Positions 25,823 to 35,514 are shown, counted from the stretch's first letter. The stretch: 64,000 nt of DNA from Halotia branconii CENA392 (GCF_029953635.1 NZ_CP124543.1:661455-725454), one strand, 5' to 3'. Numbers and translations are program-made. Notes: generated by a model from the sequence alone, not told the origin.

Positions 25823-27250
25823 TTACAAAATGCTAAAGATGTACCCGTTAGCAATTGTCACAGTACCACGAACATTAATATTGATATTTCCTGCATTTCC
25901 CTGTCCAGATAGCTGAGGCTGTACTATACCTTGATCATCGGCAGTTACAAAAACTGCGGTTATTAGTTGAGCATCAGTTGTTAAGGAAAAGGAGTTAGAG
26001 GAGATATTAATGCTCCCCGCATTACCACGTCCTTCTGATCGCACAGCATTGCCTACTAGACTGCTCCCTGCCACTTTTATTTCCCCTGTCGCTTTGAGCG
26101 TAATATCTCCCGCCTGAGCATTAACTGACCCTAATTTTTTCCCAATGCCACTAGTAAGCTGGCTTCCTTCTCCCGAAACATCTATATTTCGAGCGTTGAC
26201 TATAATACTTCCACCACCACTACCAGCCACATATACAATAGCGCTATTGCGAAGGGAAACATTACTTCTATCTACATGATCAGGAAAACTCAAACTAAGA
26301 TTACTATCATCCGTATTCAAAGCAACTTTTCCTGCACCAGCTAAAGAGCCTAACTCCACTCGCCCGCCAATAGCATTCAATATTCCACCATCCATATTGA
26401 TATCACCACCTATCAGCAGCAAACTTTTTCCATCTGGTACTCGTAAACCTGATACACTAAAGCCTGCTGGGTCTTTTCCTGCGGGCGCAACTGAGTTATT
26501 TTGAATAGCTGCATTTTGATTAATCTGATTAAATAGTAATGCTGAAGGATTTACTGTTAGTAGCGATAAAGGGATATTTTTCTCAATAGCACTAAAAAAA
26601 CCGCGATCGCCAAATCCAATAGCATTAGCTGTAGTCCCTACAAAAGAACCACCAATATCTAGCCTCGCACCTTGACCAAAAATAATTCCCTTGGGATTTA
26701 TCAAAAACAAATTAGCTGTACCTAAGCTGCGAATTAACCCATCAATCTGAGAAACTGACCCACCTGTTACTCTACTAATAATATTTTGAATATCAACAGC
26801 ATTATTAAAAGAAGCAGCGCCACCATTAGGTACAGAAAATTCGCTAAAGCTGTGGAATAGATTAGCTCCTGCTTGCGTTCCTCCATTGATATTGAAAATG
26901 TTTCCATCTCTTATGACGCTAGAATTATTAGGCAAGGTGTTATCTGGGGTAATTTGAGCAAAAACACGCTCTGGCAAAGAAGCAATAAATACACCTCCTA
27001 CCACCAACCAAATACACCAACAACGCCAATTTTGAGTTTTATCTGATTGAGTACTTGATTTTTCACGGCATTTAGAAAAGTCTGTTTGCTCGGTGGGCGA
27101 TCGCCAATAAATGCTCCTATACTCGTTTGATAAACTGTTCTTTCTGTAAACGAATTTGAGAACAATTTGCCGGATATAATGTGGCGTATACGATGCGTTA
27201 TGCGATCGCCTAATTTCTGTTTCCCAAACCCCGATTTTTCTATCAGACAT
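25823..27250 (-). CDS. N-terminal part of filamentous-haemagglutinin-like TpsA, truncated by in-frame stop
   Basis: From ATG 27250 the product is 475 residues. A ~75-residue N-terminal extension precedes a signal peptide (IWLVVGGVFIASLPERVFA), then the TPS secretion domain (QITPDNTLPNNSSV, NGGTQAGANLFHSFSEF, LFLINPKGIIFGQGARLDIGGSF) recognised by TpsB, and the first beta-helix turns. It stops at NGYIFSIL-TAA where the paralogue continues ILSTVESGGVGKGG. The frame downstream of the TAA stays homologous for 557 residues, so this is a nonsense mutation and not the natural end. The fragment keeps everything needed for secretion, so a short secreted form is possible. The long extension before the signal peptide is not in the paralogue. 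The frame also allows an earlier ATG at 27289. Confidence 0.8.
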   Translation of the reverse strand: MSDRKIGVWETEIRRSHNASYTPHYIRQIVLKFVYRKNSLSNEYRSIYWRSPTEQTDFSKCREKSSTQSDKTQNWRCWCIWLVVGGVFIASLPERVFAQITPDNTLPNNSSVIRDGNIFNINGGTQAGANLFHSFSEFSVPNGGAASFNNAVDIQNIISRVTGGSVSQIDGLIRSLGTANLFLINPKGIIFGQGARLDIGGSFVGTTANAIGFGDRGFFSAIEKNIPLSLLTVNPSALLFNQINQNAAIQNNSVAPAGKDPAGFSVSGLRVPDGKSLLLIGGDINMDGGILNAIGGRVELGSLAGAGKVALNTDDSNLSLSFPDHVDRSNVSLRNSAIVYVAGSGGGSIIVNARNIDVSGEGSQLTSGIGKKLGSVNAQAGDITLKATGEIKVAGSSLVGNAVRSEGRGNAGSINISSNSFSLTTDAQLITAVFVTADDQGIVQPQLSGQGNAGNININVRGTVTIANGYIFSIL

Positions 27251-27357
27251 TTTTATTGCTCCCAAACTATTAATTATGAAACTGTGCAAAAAAAACTACG
27301 CTGTTTCCTTGTTTGGTGGACTTTAGTGAAAATTCAGGACATAGTACTCATTAGCAA

Positions 27358-27384
27358 TCACGTCTGAGTAAATTTAGCCACCAT
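27358..27384 (-). pseudogene. eight-codon relic of a tpsB start behind the intact tpsA
   Basis: Overlapping the end of the 1310-residue tpsA, ATG at 27384 begins MVAKFTQT and stops at TGA 27358. The functional tpsB at 24111 begins MVAKVTHT and overlaps its tpsA in the same way. This marks the junction of a tandem duplication of the tpsA-tpsB boundary with loss of the second tpsB. Confidence 0.65.
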
Positions 27385-30300
27385 GACACCCAATTGGGTT
27401 TTGTCTGGAACTACTAAGAGTAACGGTGGATGAATTAGCACTTAGGACTATTTGTCCTTTAGCGTTGAGGGTTGCACCTGTGGCTTCAACAATACGTTTG
27501 GGTGTAGAGAAAGTTGGTTTAATGCTAACAGGTGGTAGGGAACGGTTGTTGTTGCTGGGTTTAAAAGATACCCAATTCATTTGGGTTGCATCAGGAGTGA
27601 GAATATCTTTAGGATTGGCTGGTAAACCGCCACGCCCATTAATTACAAAACGACTTTGGGCATAACCTGGACTGTAGCAGCCTTGGGCTACTTGGGTGTC
27701 AACTGGTATTGTTGGCAATTCAACTAAGCCACTGTCAGGGTCAATCTCAGGTGTATTTAGTGCTACAGTGCCTTGTACACCGAGTTCTGACCTAGCAGTG
27801 ATATCACTCAAGGGAGTTGGACTTTCACGGGGTTGAATACCATAGATACCAAAGGCTTTGATATCCACTCTCCCACCTCTGCCTGTAAAAGCATTGGCGG
27901 TAATGTCGCTGTTTTCGCTGGGGATGGCGAGGATAAAGCCCGACGGGGCATTGATGGTGATATTGCCACCATTACCCCCAGCTTGTGCTGTACCTGCGGT
28001 GGTAGAAATTTGAGCGCCACGACGCAGTAGCAATAAATCAGTTTGTAAATTGATGTCGCCACCATTACCCGATGTAGATTTGGCGTTGAGTGTACCACTG
28101 TTGTCTAGAGTAACTCTAGGTGAGGTGACGATAATATCTCCAGCAGTACCTGTCGTACTTTGAGAGTTCACGAACAAGCCACTGTTGAAGTTTGAACTGC
28201 TACCAGAGATGGTAATAAAATCAGCCGCATTAACTTTGATTGTGCCTGCATTCCCTTGTCCAGAAGTTGAGGCTTTAAGTATAGCGCCATCGCGTAACAA
28301 GAAAGAACCAGAATCAATAGTAATGTTACCCCCATTGCCAACTGTTCCCGTTTCCACATCGCTGAAAATCGCACTAGGCAAACCATTTTTCTCCCCAGCA
28401 ATATCAACTTTGCCAGTAACATTAACATTGACATTCCCTGCATTCCCCCGTCCTGCTGGCTGGGTCGCAGATGCTATACTAGTAAGGGTTTGCAGTTGAG
28501 CGCCATCAATGAGTGACAGGGTTGCCGCATTGACATCGATGTTGCCACCCTTACCTACACCCCCTGCTCCCAACCTGCTGAAGATAGAAGCATTACCTGC
28601 AAGAGAAACAGCATCTTTTGCACTGACTATCACATTCCCCGCATTCCCTTGTCCAAATGTTGAGGCAGTAAGTTGAGCGCCATCTTGTAACGAGAACGAA
28701 CCAGAATCAATAGTAATATTACCCGCATTGCCAACTGTTCCCGTTTCCACCCTGCTGCGAATCCCACTGACTAAACCATTTTTCTCCCCAGCAATATCAA
28801 CTTTGCCAGTAACATTAACATTGACATTGCCCGCATCCCCCTGTCCTGCTGGTTGGGTAGCAGATGCTCTACTAGTAAGGGTTACCAGTTGAGCGCCATC
28901 AATTAGTGACAGTGTTGCCGCATTGACGTCGATGTTGCCACCTTTACCAACACCTCCAGCTTCCACCGTGCTGAAGATATAAGCATCTGCAAGAGAAACA
29001 GCATCTTTTGCACTGACTATCACATTCCCCGCATTCCCTTGTCCAGAAGTTGAGGCAATAAGTTGTGCGTCATTTTGTAACAAGAATGAGCCAGAATCAA
29101 TAGTAATATTACCACCATTACCAACTGTCCCCGTTTCCATATTGCTGGAAATCGCACTCACAAAACCATTTTTCTCCCCAGCAATATCAACTTTGCCAGT
29201 AACATTAAAATTGACATTCCCCGCATCCCCCCGTCCTGCTGGCTGGGTATCAGATGCACCACGAGTAAGGGTTTGCAGTTGAGCGCCATCAATTAGTGAC
29301 AGTGTTGCCGCATTGATGTCGATATTGCCACCTTTACCAACACCTCCAGCTTCCACCGTGCTGAGGATAGAAGCATCTGCAAGAGAAACAGCATCTTTTG
29401 CACTGACTATCACATTCCCCGCATTCCCTTGTCCAGAAGTTGAGGCAATAAGTTGTGCGTCATTTTGTAACAAGAATGAGCCAGAATCAATAGTAATGTT
29501 ACCACCATCGCCAACTGTCCCCGTTTCCATATTGCTGGAAATCCCACTGACTAAACCATTTTTCTCCCCAGCAATATCAACTTTGCCAGTAACATTAACA
29601 TTGACATTCCCCGCATCCCCCCGTCCTGCTGGCTGGGTATCAGATGCACCACGAGTAAGGGTTTGCAGTTGAGCGCCATCAATTAGTGACAGTGTTGCCG
29701 CATTGATGTCGATATTGCCACCTTTACCAACACCTCCAACTTCCACCGTGTTGAAGATAGAAGCATCTGCAAGAGAAACAGCATCTTTTGCACTGACTAT
29801 CACACTCCCTGCATTCCCTTGTCCAAATGTTGAGCTTTGAAGTTGAGCGCCATCTTGTAACGAAAATGAACCAGAATCGATAGTAATGTTACCTCCATTA
29901 CCAACTGTCCCCGTTTCAACCCAGCTGAAAATTGCACTAGGAAAACTGTTTTTCTCCCCAACGATATCAACAGCGCCAGTCACGTTAACATTGACATTCC
30001 CCGCATTTCTCTGTCCTGCTGGCTGGGTAGCGGATGCTTCACGAGTAATAGTTAGCAGTTGAGCGCTATCAACTAGTGATAGGGTTGCAGCATTGATATC
30101 GATATTGCCACCTTTACCGACGCCTCCTGATTCCACTGTGCTGAGGATATAAGCATTTGCAAGAGAAACAGCATCTTTTGCATTCACTCTCACATTTCCC
30201 GCATTCCCTCGTCCACTAGTTGAAGCTTGAAGTTGAGCGCCATCTTGTAACGAGAATGAGCCAGAGTCAATAGTAATGTTACCGCCATTGCCTTGTGACC

Positions 30301-31306
30301 CCAAATGCACATCATTCAAAACTACGCTCCCAGATGAAACTTTGATTTCCTCGGTAGCATTAAGCGTAATATCTCCTGCAACAGTTTCAGGTATTCCCAA
30401 ACCTTCCCCAATACCAGCACTTAAAATACTTCCTCCCAATATCTCTAGATTAGAGGCATTGACTGCAATATTACCGCCACCAGCCCCTTCTACATATATT
30501 GCAGCTTGATTGGTAAGGGATACATCTGCTCGCGTCACATTCTCAGGAAATTTCAAGCTGAGACTATCACCATCTACACCCAGCGCTACATTGCCAGGTT
30601 TGCCCAATCCTCCTAACTCAACTCGTCCACCATAAGCATTTAGTAGTCCCCCATCCATGCTGACATTACCACCTACCAGCACTAAGCTCTTACCATCTGG
30701 TACTCGTAAACCAAATGCACTAAAGCCTGCTGAATCAACTCCTGCGGGTGCTATTGAGTTATTTTGAATTGGCGCAGTAGAAATTTGATTAAACAAAAAA
30801 GCGGAAGGATTTACTGTTAGCAACTGTGAAGTATTCGGATTAGTAGCACTGAAAAAACCTTGATTACCAAATCCAATAGCATTAGCTGTAGTCCCTACAA
30901 AAGAACCACCGATATCTAGCCTTGCACCCTGTCCAAAAATAATCCCCTTGGGATTTATCAAAAACAAATTAGCTGTACCTAAGCTGCGAATTAACCCATC
31001 AATCTGAGAAACTGACCCACCTGTTACTCTACTAATAATATTTTGAATATCAACAGCATTATTAAAAGAAGCAGTGCCACCAGTAGGTACAGAAAACTCG
31101 CTAAAGCTGTGAAACAAATTGCTTCCTGTTTGCGTTCCTCCAGTGATACTGAAGGTACTGCCATTTGGTGTAACGATGGAATTATTAGGCAAGGTGTTAT
31201 CTGGAGTAATTTGAGCAAAAACATACTCTTGCCAAGAAATAATTAACACACTACCTAACACCAAACTACTACACCAATGCAGCCAATATTGAATTTTCCC
31301 TGACAT
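27374..31306 (-). CDS. Filamentous-haemagglutinin-like TpsA adhesin with 130-residue repeats
   Basis: The 1310-residue protein has a signal peptide (SLVLGSVLIISWQEYVFA), a TPS domain (about 32-290; ITPDNTLPNNS, LFLINPKGIIFGQGARLDIGGSFVGTTANA), and a long right-handed beta-helix. Five near-identical 130-residue units follow (GNGGNITIDSGSF, GNAGNVIVSAKDAVSLA, GGVGKGGNIDINAATLSLIDGAQL, VTGKVDIAGEKNG), then a partial sixth and the same conserved C-terminal block as the broken paralogue. TpsA proteins cross the outer membrane through TpsB and act as surface adhesins, toxins or matrix proteins. No toxin domain is seen, so an adhesin or surface fibre is likely. It is 41 bases downstream of the DUF928 gene in the same operon. 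Confidence 0.92.
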   Translation of the reverse strand: MSGKIQYWLHWCSSLVLGSVLIISWQEYVFAQITPDNTLPNNSIVTPNGSTFSITGGTQTGSNLFHSFSEFSVPTGGTASFNNAVDIQNIISRVTGGSVSQIDGLIRSLGTANLFLINPKGIIFGQGARLDIGGSFVGTTANAIGFGNQGFFSATNPNTSQLLTVNPSAFLFNQISTAPIQNNSIAPAGVDSAGFSAFGLRVPDGKSLVLVGGNVSMDGGLLNAYGGRVELGGLGKPGNVALGVDGDSLSLKFPENVTRADVSLTNQAAIYVEGAGGGNIAVNASNLEILGGSILSAGIGEGLGIPETVAGDITLNATEEIKVSSGSVVLNDVHLGSQGNGGNITIDSGSFSLQDGAQLQASTSGRGNAGNVRVNAKDAVSLANAYILSTVESGGVGKGGNIDINAATLSLVDSAQLLTITREASATQPAGQRNAGNVNVNVTGAVDIVGEKNSFPSAIFSWVETGTVGNGGNITIDSGSFSLQDGAQLQSSTFGQGNAGSVIVSAKDAVSLADASIFNTVEVGGVGKGGNIDINAATLSLIDGAQLQTLTRGASDTQPAGRGDAGNVNVNVTGKVDIAGEKNGLVSGISSNMETGTVGDGGNITIDSGSFLLQNDAQLIASTSGQGNAGNVIVSAKDAVSLADASILSTVEAGGVGKGGNIDINAATLSLIDGAQLQTLTRGASDTQPAGRGDAGNVNFNVTGKVDIAGEKNGFVSAISSNMETGTVGNGGNITIDSGSFLLQNDAQLIASTSGQGNAGNVIVSAKDAVSLADAYIFSTVEAGGVGKGGNIDVNAATLSLIDGAQLVTLTSRASATQPAGQGDAGNVNVNVTGKVDIAGEKNGLVSGIRSRVETGTVGNAGNITIDSGSFSLQDGAQLTASTFGQGNAGNVIVSAKDAVSLAGNASIFSRLGAGGVGKGGNIDVNAATLSLIDGAQLQTLTSIASATQPAGRGNAGNVNVNVTGKVDIAGEKNGLPSAIFSDVETGTVGNGGNITIDSGSFLLRDGAILKASTSGQGNAGTIKVNAADFITISGSSSNFNSGLFVNSQSTTGTAGDIIVTSPRVTLDNSGTLNAKSTSGNGGDINLQTDLLLLRRGAQISTTAGTAQAGGNGGNITINAPSGFILAIPSENSDITANAFTGRGGRVDIKAFGIYGIQPRESPTPLSDITARSELGVQGTVALNTPEIDPDSGLVELPTIPVDTQVAQGCYSPGYAQSRFVINGRGGLPANPKDILTPDATQMNWVSFKPSNNNRSLPPVSIKPTFSTPKRIVEATGATLNAKGQIVLSANSSTVTLSSSRQNPIGCHGG
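28240..30200. repeat. five 390-bp tandem repeats within tpsA
   Basis: The motif CACATTCCCCGCATTCCCTT (or close variants) recurs at 28631, 29021, 29411, 29801 and 30191, exactly 390 bases apart. This gives 130-codon units. The units around 29021 and 29411 are almost identical over their length, which indicates recent duplication or gene conversion. Confidence 0.9.
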
Positions 31307-31347
31307 AGCACCCCCAATAAATCAGTAACTTTATTGTGTGATTAGTC

Positions 31348-32160
31348 TTATTTGCCTAAGCTGTAATGCTGTACAATTGGCTCTTTTGCAATATCTGGCA
31401 AGCCAACTACATTTAATAAGTCAAACCAATCGTTATTGATAGTTGCATTCTGCGGATTAGCGTGATGCAGTTGAGCTAAATTAGTTAGGGCATCATACCA
31501 AATATCATTGGTACTGTAGGCAATGTATTCTCTTGATTTTGCCGCTTTCAATTGACTATTAAGAGTCTGAGTCAGCATCTCTCTTTGCACAAATCCATCT
31601 ACATAAAAATTCTCAGATGTTTTTTGTGGATCACCACAATAAATATGAAAGTACCAGTGATACTTTTTATCTGCTTTTAAAGAGTATTGCGATTGTGATG
31701 GTAAAGTAATGCTAATAATACCAGATTCCCCAGACAGAGTCAGAGGTGTTCGAGAGACATTCTTTACATCTTTACCATCTAGCACTTGTAACACGAATTC
31801 TCCAGAACGCGTGGTTTGTGGCAGTTGGGGAACATAAAACCAAAATGTTGGATTTTCTGCGACTGTTGATGCTGAAAATGATGCTTCTGCATCACCAGGT
31901 ACTAAAGCAGTCAGACGCGTCAAAGAGGTAGGACACTCAGGATTACGCCCTGCCCCTGCTCTGCGACGACCTGTAGGTGCGCCATTTTTGGGTAATTTTG
32001 GTTGCTTAAAAGATTGGAAGTGCGAATTTTTAATAGTGTTTTGAGTCGAATTAGAAACCTGTGCTTGCACTAATTGCAAATAACTTGTTGTACTAATAAT
32101 TAGCAAAGAAATGATGCAGGTATTTTGAATTGATTGGTAAAGTAGCTTTTTTTTAATCAT
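31348..32160 (-). CDS. DUF928 family secreted protein
   Basis: The 270-residue product starts at ATG 32160 (MIKKKLLYQSIQNT), with a signal peptide ending near LQLVQA. The DUF928 domain shows the hallmark GAPTGRRRAGAGRNPECP, LTALVP, PTFWFYVPQ, the GIISITLP strand and the KKYHWYFHIYCGDP motif. The function of the family is unknown. It is almost always secreted and common in cyanobacterial loci with CHAT, CHASE2 and two-partner-secretion genes (from general knowledge). It follows the CHAT-CHASE2 gene by 13 bases and precedes tpsA by 41, so it is co-transcribed. A TTG start at 32190 would overlap the upstream gene and spoil the signal peptide, so I rejected it. Confidence 0.88.
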   Translation of the reverse strand: MIKKKLLYQSIQNTCIISLLIISTTSYLQLVQAQVSNSTQNTIKNSHFQSFKQPKLPKNGAPTGRRRAGAGRNPECPTSLTRLTALVPGDAEASFSASTVAENPTFWFYVPQLPQTTRSGEFVLQVLDGKDVKNVSRTPLTLSGESGIISITLPSQSQYSLKADKKYHWYFHIYCGDPQKTSENFYVDGFVQREMLTQTLNSQLKAAKSREYIAYSTNDIWYDALTNLAQLHHANPQNATINNDWFDLLNVVGLPDIAKEPIVQHYSLGK

Positions 32161-32173
32161 AATCAAGATTTGT

Positions 32174-34525
32174 TTATCTTTTTTGACCAAAATTGGAACG
32201 TCTCAACCATAAAATTACCATTACTTGAGTAGTTAGCAACCCTAATACTGAGGGGATAAATGGTATCCATCCAGCCAGTATAAAAATACTAAAACTTAAT
32301 CCAAATAATGTTAGTAGCGTTACTATCACCGCCAATCCTAAGTGTAATGGTTTTGAATAATACCATGCTGTAATACCTCCTATTAATGACCATCCCCATA
32401 TCCAAAGTATTTCCATCCATCCAGACCACCACCACAACAAAGGTCTACGGTCTAAAACGGCGCTCAGGATTTGACTTAGCATATGTGCTTGTACGAACAC
32501 CCCCGGTATTTGCTTTTGCTTTGGTCTGGCATTAGAACTAAAAGGTGTTTTCCAATAATCGTTCGTATTAGTAGGAGCAGAAAGACCAATAATAACTATG
32601 CGGTCTTTGAGTAATTGAACTGATTCTATTGGAATTTTTTCATCTAACACATCTCTCAAACTAATTTGCTCGGCAATTTTTTCAGCAGAGCGGAGAGAAC
32701 GATAATTCAACAATACTTGATAACCAGATGCATCCACTTTTTGATAACCGCTAGTGTGTTCGTTTAATTGCTCAAACACAATATCACCAATTTGTAAATG
32801 ACCTTCTTTGGTAACACTTGATGTTTTGGCTTCTTGATCTAAATAATGAAGTGCTAGTTGTAGACTGAAAGCATATTCTGTGGTGCATAGAGATTTTGAG
32901 GGAGGAGTCAAATGTAAAAGCTGGCGACGAGCAATATTTTCATCATCTGCAACAAAATCACTAAAGCTCAAGCGTTCTCTGGAAACTCCAAAAGGTGGTG
33001 GAATCCCATCAGTATCACCATCATCATCAGTTGTCGCAACTTTACACACGAAAAATAGACGATTATCTTGCTGAAAACGAGTAGCTAAATTTGGATATTT
33101 GGGGTCTAGAGTCCCATCACGATAAATATCTAAACCAATACTTCGTGGTTGATATTTATTTAATTTTTCTAATAGCTGAGCAAGTGCTTGGTCAGACAAT
33201 GACCATCGCATTTGCATTCCTTTGTTGATTTGGTATTGAATATCAGCTTCATCAATAGTAATAATTAAAATTCGCTCATCAGGTTGTTCGGTGACAAAAT
33301 GCGATCGCATCTGTATAAAATGGTCAAAAGCATGTAGTTCTGATGCTTGCAGATAACCCCAATATCGCACACCCGTAACTAAACTTGTTACCAACAAGCT
33401 TGTCAGCAATACTGCCATTGCATTCTTGTTAGTGAGCATTTTTCGCTGCAACTGCCAAGTCATAGGCACTACCGCAGGATGTTCGCTAATCACTGGCAAC
33501 CAAGTCGCGCCAGGATATTCCTTTTCTATTCCTTTGAGCCTTTGTCTGGCAGTGCGAACCGCAGTATATATAGATTGTCTTGATGAAAAAACTTCTAGGA
33601 AATACTTTAAAAATTTTTGAGCTACCAAGTCCGGTACTGGCTCTCGCATGACAATAGTTTGCGGAATCTGTATATCTTGCAATTCTCGCGCTAATCCTAA
33701 TCCATCACAGGAGTTGAAAATTGCTAATTGTAAACCGTTGGCAACAGCATTTCTCAAGTCATGTCTGAGTTCATCAATTGTTAATTGATCTGTTTTATTA
33801 ATATAGATGCAACCTGTATCACCTTCGCTTTTACTATGACCTGCGAAAAATAGAATATTCCAAGGCTGTTTCCACAACTTATCGTTGATGTCTGAATATT
33901 GAGGTTCTACTAAAAAAGTTATAGCGGCATTTGGTAATTTCTCTAGTAACTGGCGGTCTTTTTCTACATCTATACCATCACTATGACCTAAAATTGCCAA
34001 AATTCTGATTTTATTTTTCCAGGTATATGTCTGCAATACTGATGTTACTGGTTCTGAGTCTGGAATACCGAGAACAACTTCAGCTTTGAGATAATCTTGA
34101 TCTATTAAATCCCACAAATGCCAAGGAAGTTTCTTGAGTTGCAAACAATGAGTACGAATCAACACTCGTATTTCTTCATCTGGCATCAAATGTTTGAGCC
34201 ATTTTTCCCGCACAGGACGAAAAGAGTCTGACAGCAACCATTTATTTAGATGCTTCTGCACCTCACTAGCTTTTGTATCGTACTCCTGACGTCGCTGAGA
34301 GATAGAACCATCGTAAGTAATTTTTTTGGCTTTGATGCGGGTAAATTTCCACAAGCTACGATATATGGACTGCCACTGTTCGATAGCTGTTGCCATATCT
34401 AAATTGGAGGGCAGTTTGCCAGTAATTTCTGTAGTAGGACGTTTGCCTTCTTCTCCAATCTCCAGCGTTACCTGCACGCCTAAGTGCAAATCGCCATCTA
34501 GCTTCAGCACAACTAATTTTCTCAT
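32174..34525 (-). CDS. CHAT-CHASE2 transmembrane protein
   Basis: The 783-residue protein starts at ATG 34525 (MRKLVVLKLDGDLHLG). Residues about 1-170 are a cyanobacterial N-terminal module. Residues about 170-360 are a CHAT domain with His in ILFFAGHS and Cys in LAIFNSCDGLGLA, both catalytic positions intact. A membrane helix (about 385-405) leads to a CHASE2 extracytoplasmic sensor (about 410-680: ILIITIDEADIQYQ, RSIGLDIYRD, LLNYRS, IVIIGLSAPTNTNDYWKTPF, PGVFVQAHMLSQIL), then three C-terminal helices. CHASE2 normally feeds kinases or cyclases; here it appears wired to a cytoplasmic caspase-like protease. It lies between DUF1822 and DUF928 genes with 23- and 13-base gaps. Confidence 0.9.
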   Translation of the reverse strand: MRKLVVLKLDGDLHLGVQVTLEIGEEGKRPTTEITGKLPSNLDMATAIEQWQSIYRSLWKFTRIKAKKITYDGSISQRRQEYDTKASEVQKHLNKWLLSDSFRPVREKWLKHLMPDEEIRVLIRTHCLQLKKLPWHLWDLIDQDYLKAEVVLGIPDSEPVTSVLQTYTWKNKIRILAILGHSDGIDVEKDRQLLEKLPNAAITFLVEPQYSDINDKLWKQPWNILFFAGHSKSEGDTGCIYINKTDQLTIDELRHDLRNAVANGLQLAIFNSCDGLGLARELQDIQIPQTIVMREPVPDLVAQKFLKYFLEVFSSRQSIYTAVRTARQRLKGIEKEYPGATWLPVISEHPAVVPMTWQLQRKMLTNKNAMAVLLTSLLVTSLVTGVRYWGYLQASELHAFDHFIQMRSHFVTEQPDERILIITIDEADIQYQINKGMQMRWSLSDQALAQLLEKLNKYQPRSIGLDIYRDGTLDPKYPNLATRFQQDNRLFFVCKVATTDDDGDTDGIPPPFGVSRERLSFSDFVADDENIARRQLLHLTPPSKSLCTTEYAFSLQLALHYLDQEAKTSSVTKEGHLQIGDIVFEQLNEHTSGYQKVDASGYQVLLNYRSLRSAEKIAEQISLRDVLDEKIPIESVQLLKDRIVIIGLSAPTNTNDYWKTPFSSNARPKQKQIPGVFVQAHMLSQILSAVLDRRPLLWWWSGWMEILWIWGWSLIGGITAWYYSKPLHLGLAVIVTLLTLFGLSFSIFILAGWIPFIPSVLGLLTTQVMVILWLRRSNFGQKR

Positions 34526-34548
34526 TGGCAGTACCCCTGCTGTTATTC

Positions 34549-35514
34549 TTAACAAATGACAAAATTTTCTGTAATGCTGATATCTCCTAAAGCCAGTTTA
34601 ATGCTGAAACGTTCTCCTACCTCACAACTAAACTCTAATTGAATATTTTTATTGCTATTTCTAGTTTGGGCTTCCATTACAGATTTTCCCTCAAAATCCA
34701 GTACCATTAGATTGAGATTTGGTGGTAAGTAATATTGTCCGTTTGTCGGATGTACTTCTACAATAACGTCCATTTCTTGTTCGTTATCTGGAGGTAAGGT
34801 AACAACTAAAACCACTGCTTGTTCCTGTAAATATTTTCCTAAATCAATCAGCTTACCTCTACTAATAAAAGCACCTGTTTTACTTCTCATATTCCAAGCT
34901 GGATTGATACTTTGAGTGTCTAAAAGAGTCTCAACTTCTTGCCAACCAGCTTCAAAAATGTTTTCTAACCACTGTTTCAATTTCACTAAATTCTGATTGA
35001 ACGCCAGCGAATTATTAAATGTTTCACCAACTTTTAATTGGGAAAGTTCTTCTAAATACTCCAATAAATCATCTAAAGATTGTAGTTGATTAATAGGTAA
35101 CAAATCCGTTTGTACCTGCTTGACAAATCCCAGTAGCGTTGCTTCTCGAAATGATTTGCCAATCTGCACAGCGACATAGCCAATTCGATTTGACTGTACT
35201 TCTGGCGGCACGTAAACAAATCGTGCATCTTCTAATACTGGCCGACATTCTAATAAGCCCAAGTTTTTTATCGACAAATCAGCGACATCCATTAATGTCT
35301 GTTGTATGACATTCCAACTGTCACTTTTATTTAAGTCTGTCTCAAATCCCATATAACTTAGATAAGAATTGACGAAAGAAACAGATAAAGTATTAAGATA
35401 AACTTGTTCAGCTTTTTCTGGTGTGGCTTGTTGTTGACGTAGATCTTCTGCCCGATGCCTACCATCTACAGGTATAGGAGCTGAAAAAGTTAAAACGTCT
35501 ATGATTTTGTTCAT
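34549..35514 (-). CDS. DUF1822 family protein
   Basis: The 321-residue soluble protein starts at ATG 35514 (MNKIIDVLTFSAPIPV). It has the DUF1822 signature: an N-terminal ARxxA-like region (AEKAEQVYLNTLSVSFVNSYLSYMGFETDL), CRPVLEDARFVYVPPEVQSNRIGYVAVQI in the middle, and a C-terminal beta sandwich (QEMDVIVEVHPTNGQYYLPPNLNLMVLD, IQLEFSCEVGERFSIKLALGD). No enzymatic motif is seen. In cyanobacteria DUF1822 genes are commonly paired with a small sigma factor upstream, as here (18 bases apart), which suggests it binds or regulates that sigma factor or relays the CHAT-CHASE2 signal. That role is inference. Confidence 0.87.
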   Translation of the reverse strand: MNKIIDVLTFSAPIPVDGRHRAEDLRQQQATPEKAEQVYLNTLSVSFVNSYLSYMGFETDLNKSDSWNVIQQTLMDVADLSIKNLGLLECRPVLEDARFVYVPPEVQSNRIGYVAVQIGKSFREATLLGFVKQVQTDLLPINQLQSLDDLLEYLEELSQLKVGETFNNSLAFNQNLVKLKQWLENIFEAGWQEVETLLDTQSINPAWNMRSKTGAFISRGKLIDLGKYLQEQAVVLVVTLPPDNEQEMDVIVEVHPTNGQYYLPPNLNLMVLDFEGKSVMEAQTRNSNKNIQLEFSCEVGERFSIKLALGDISITENFVIC

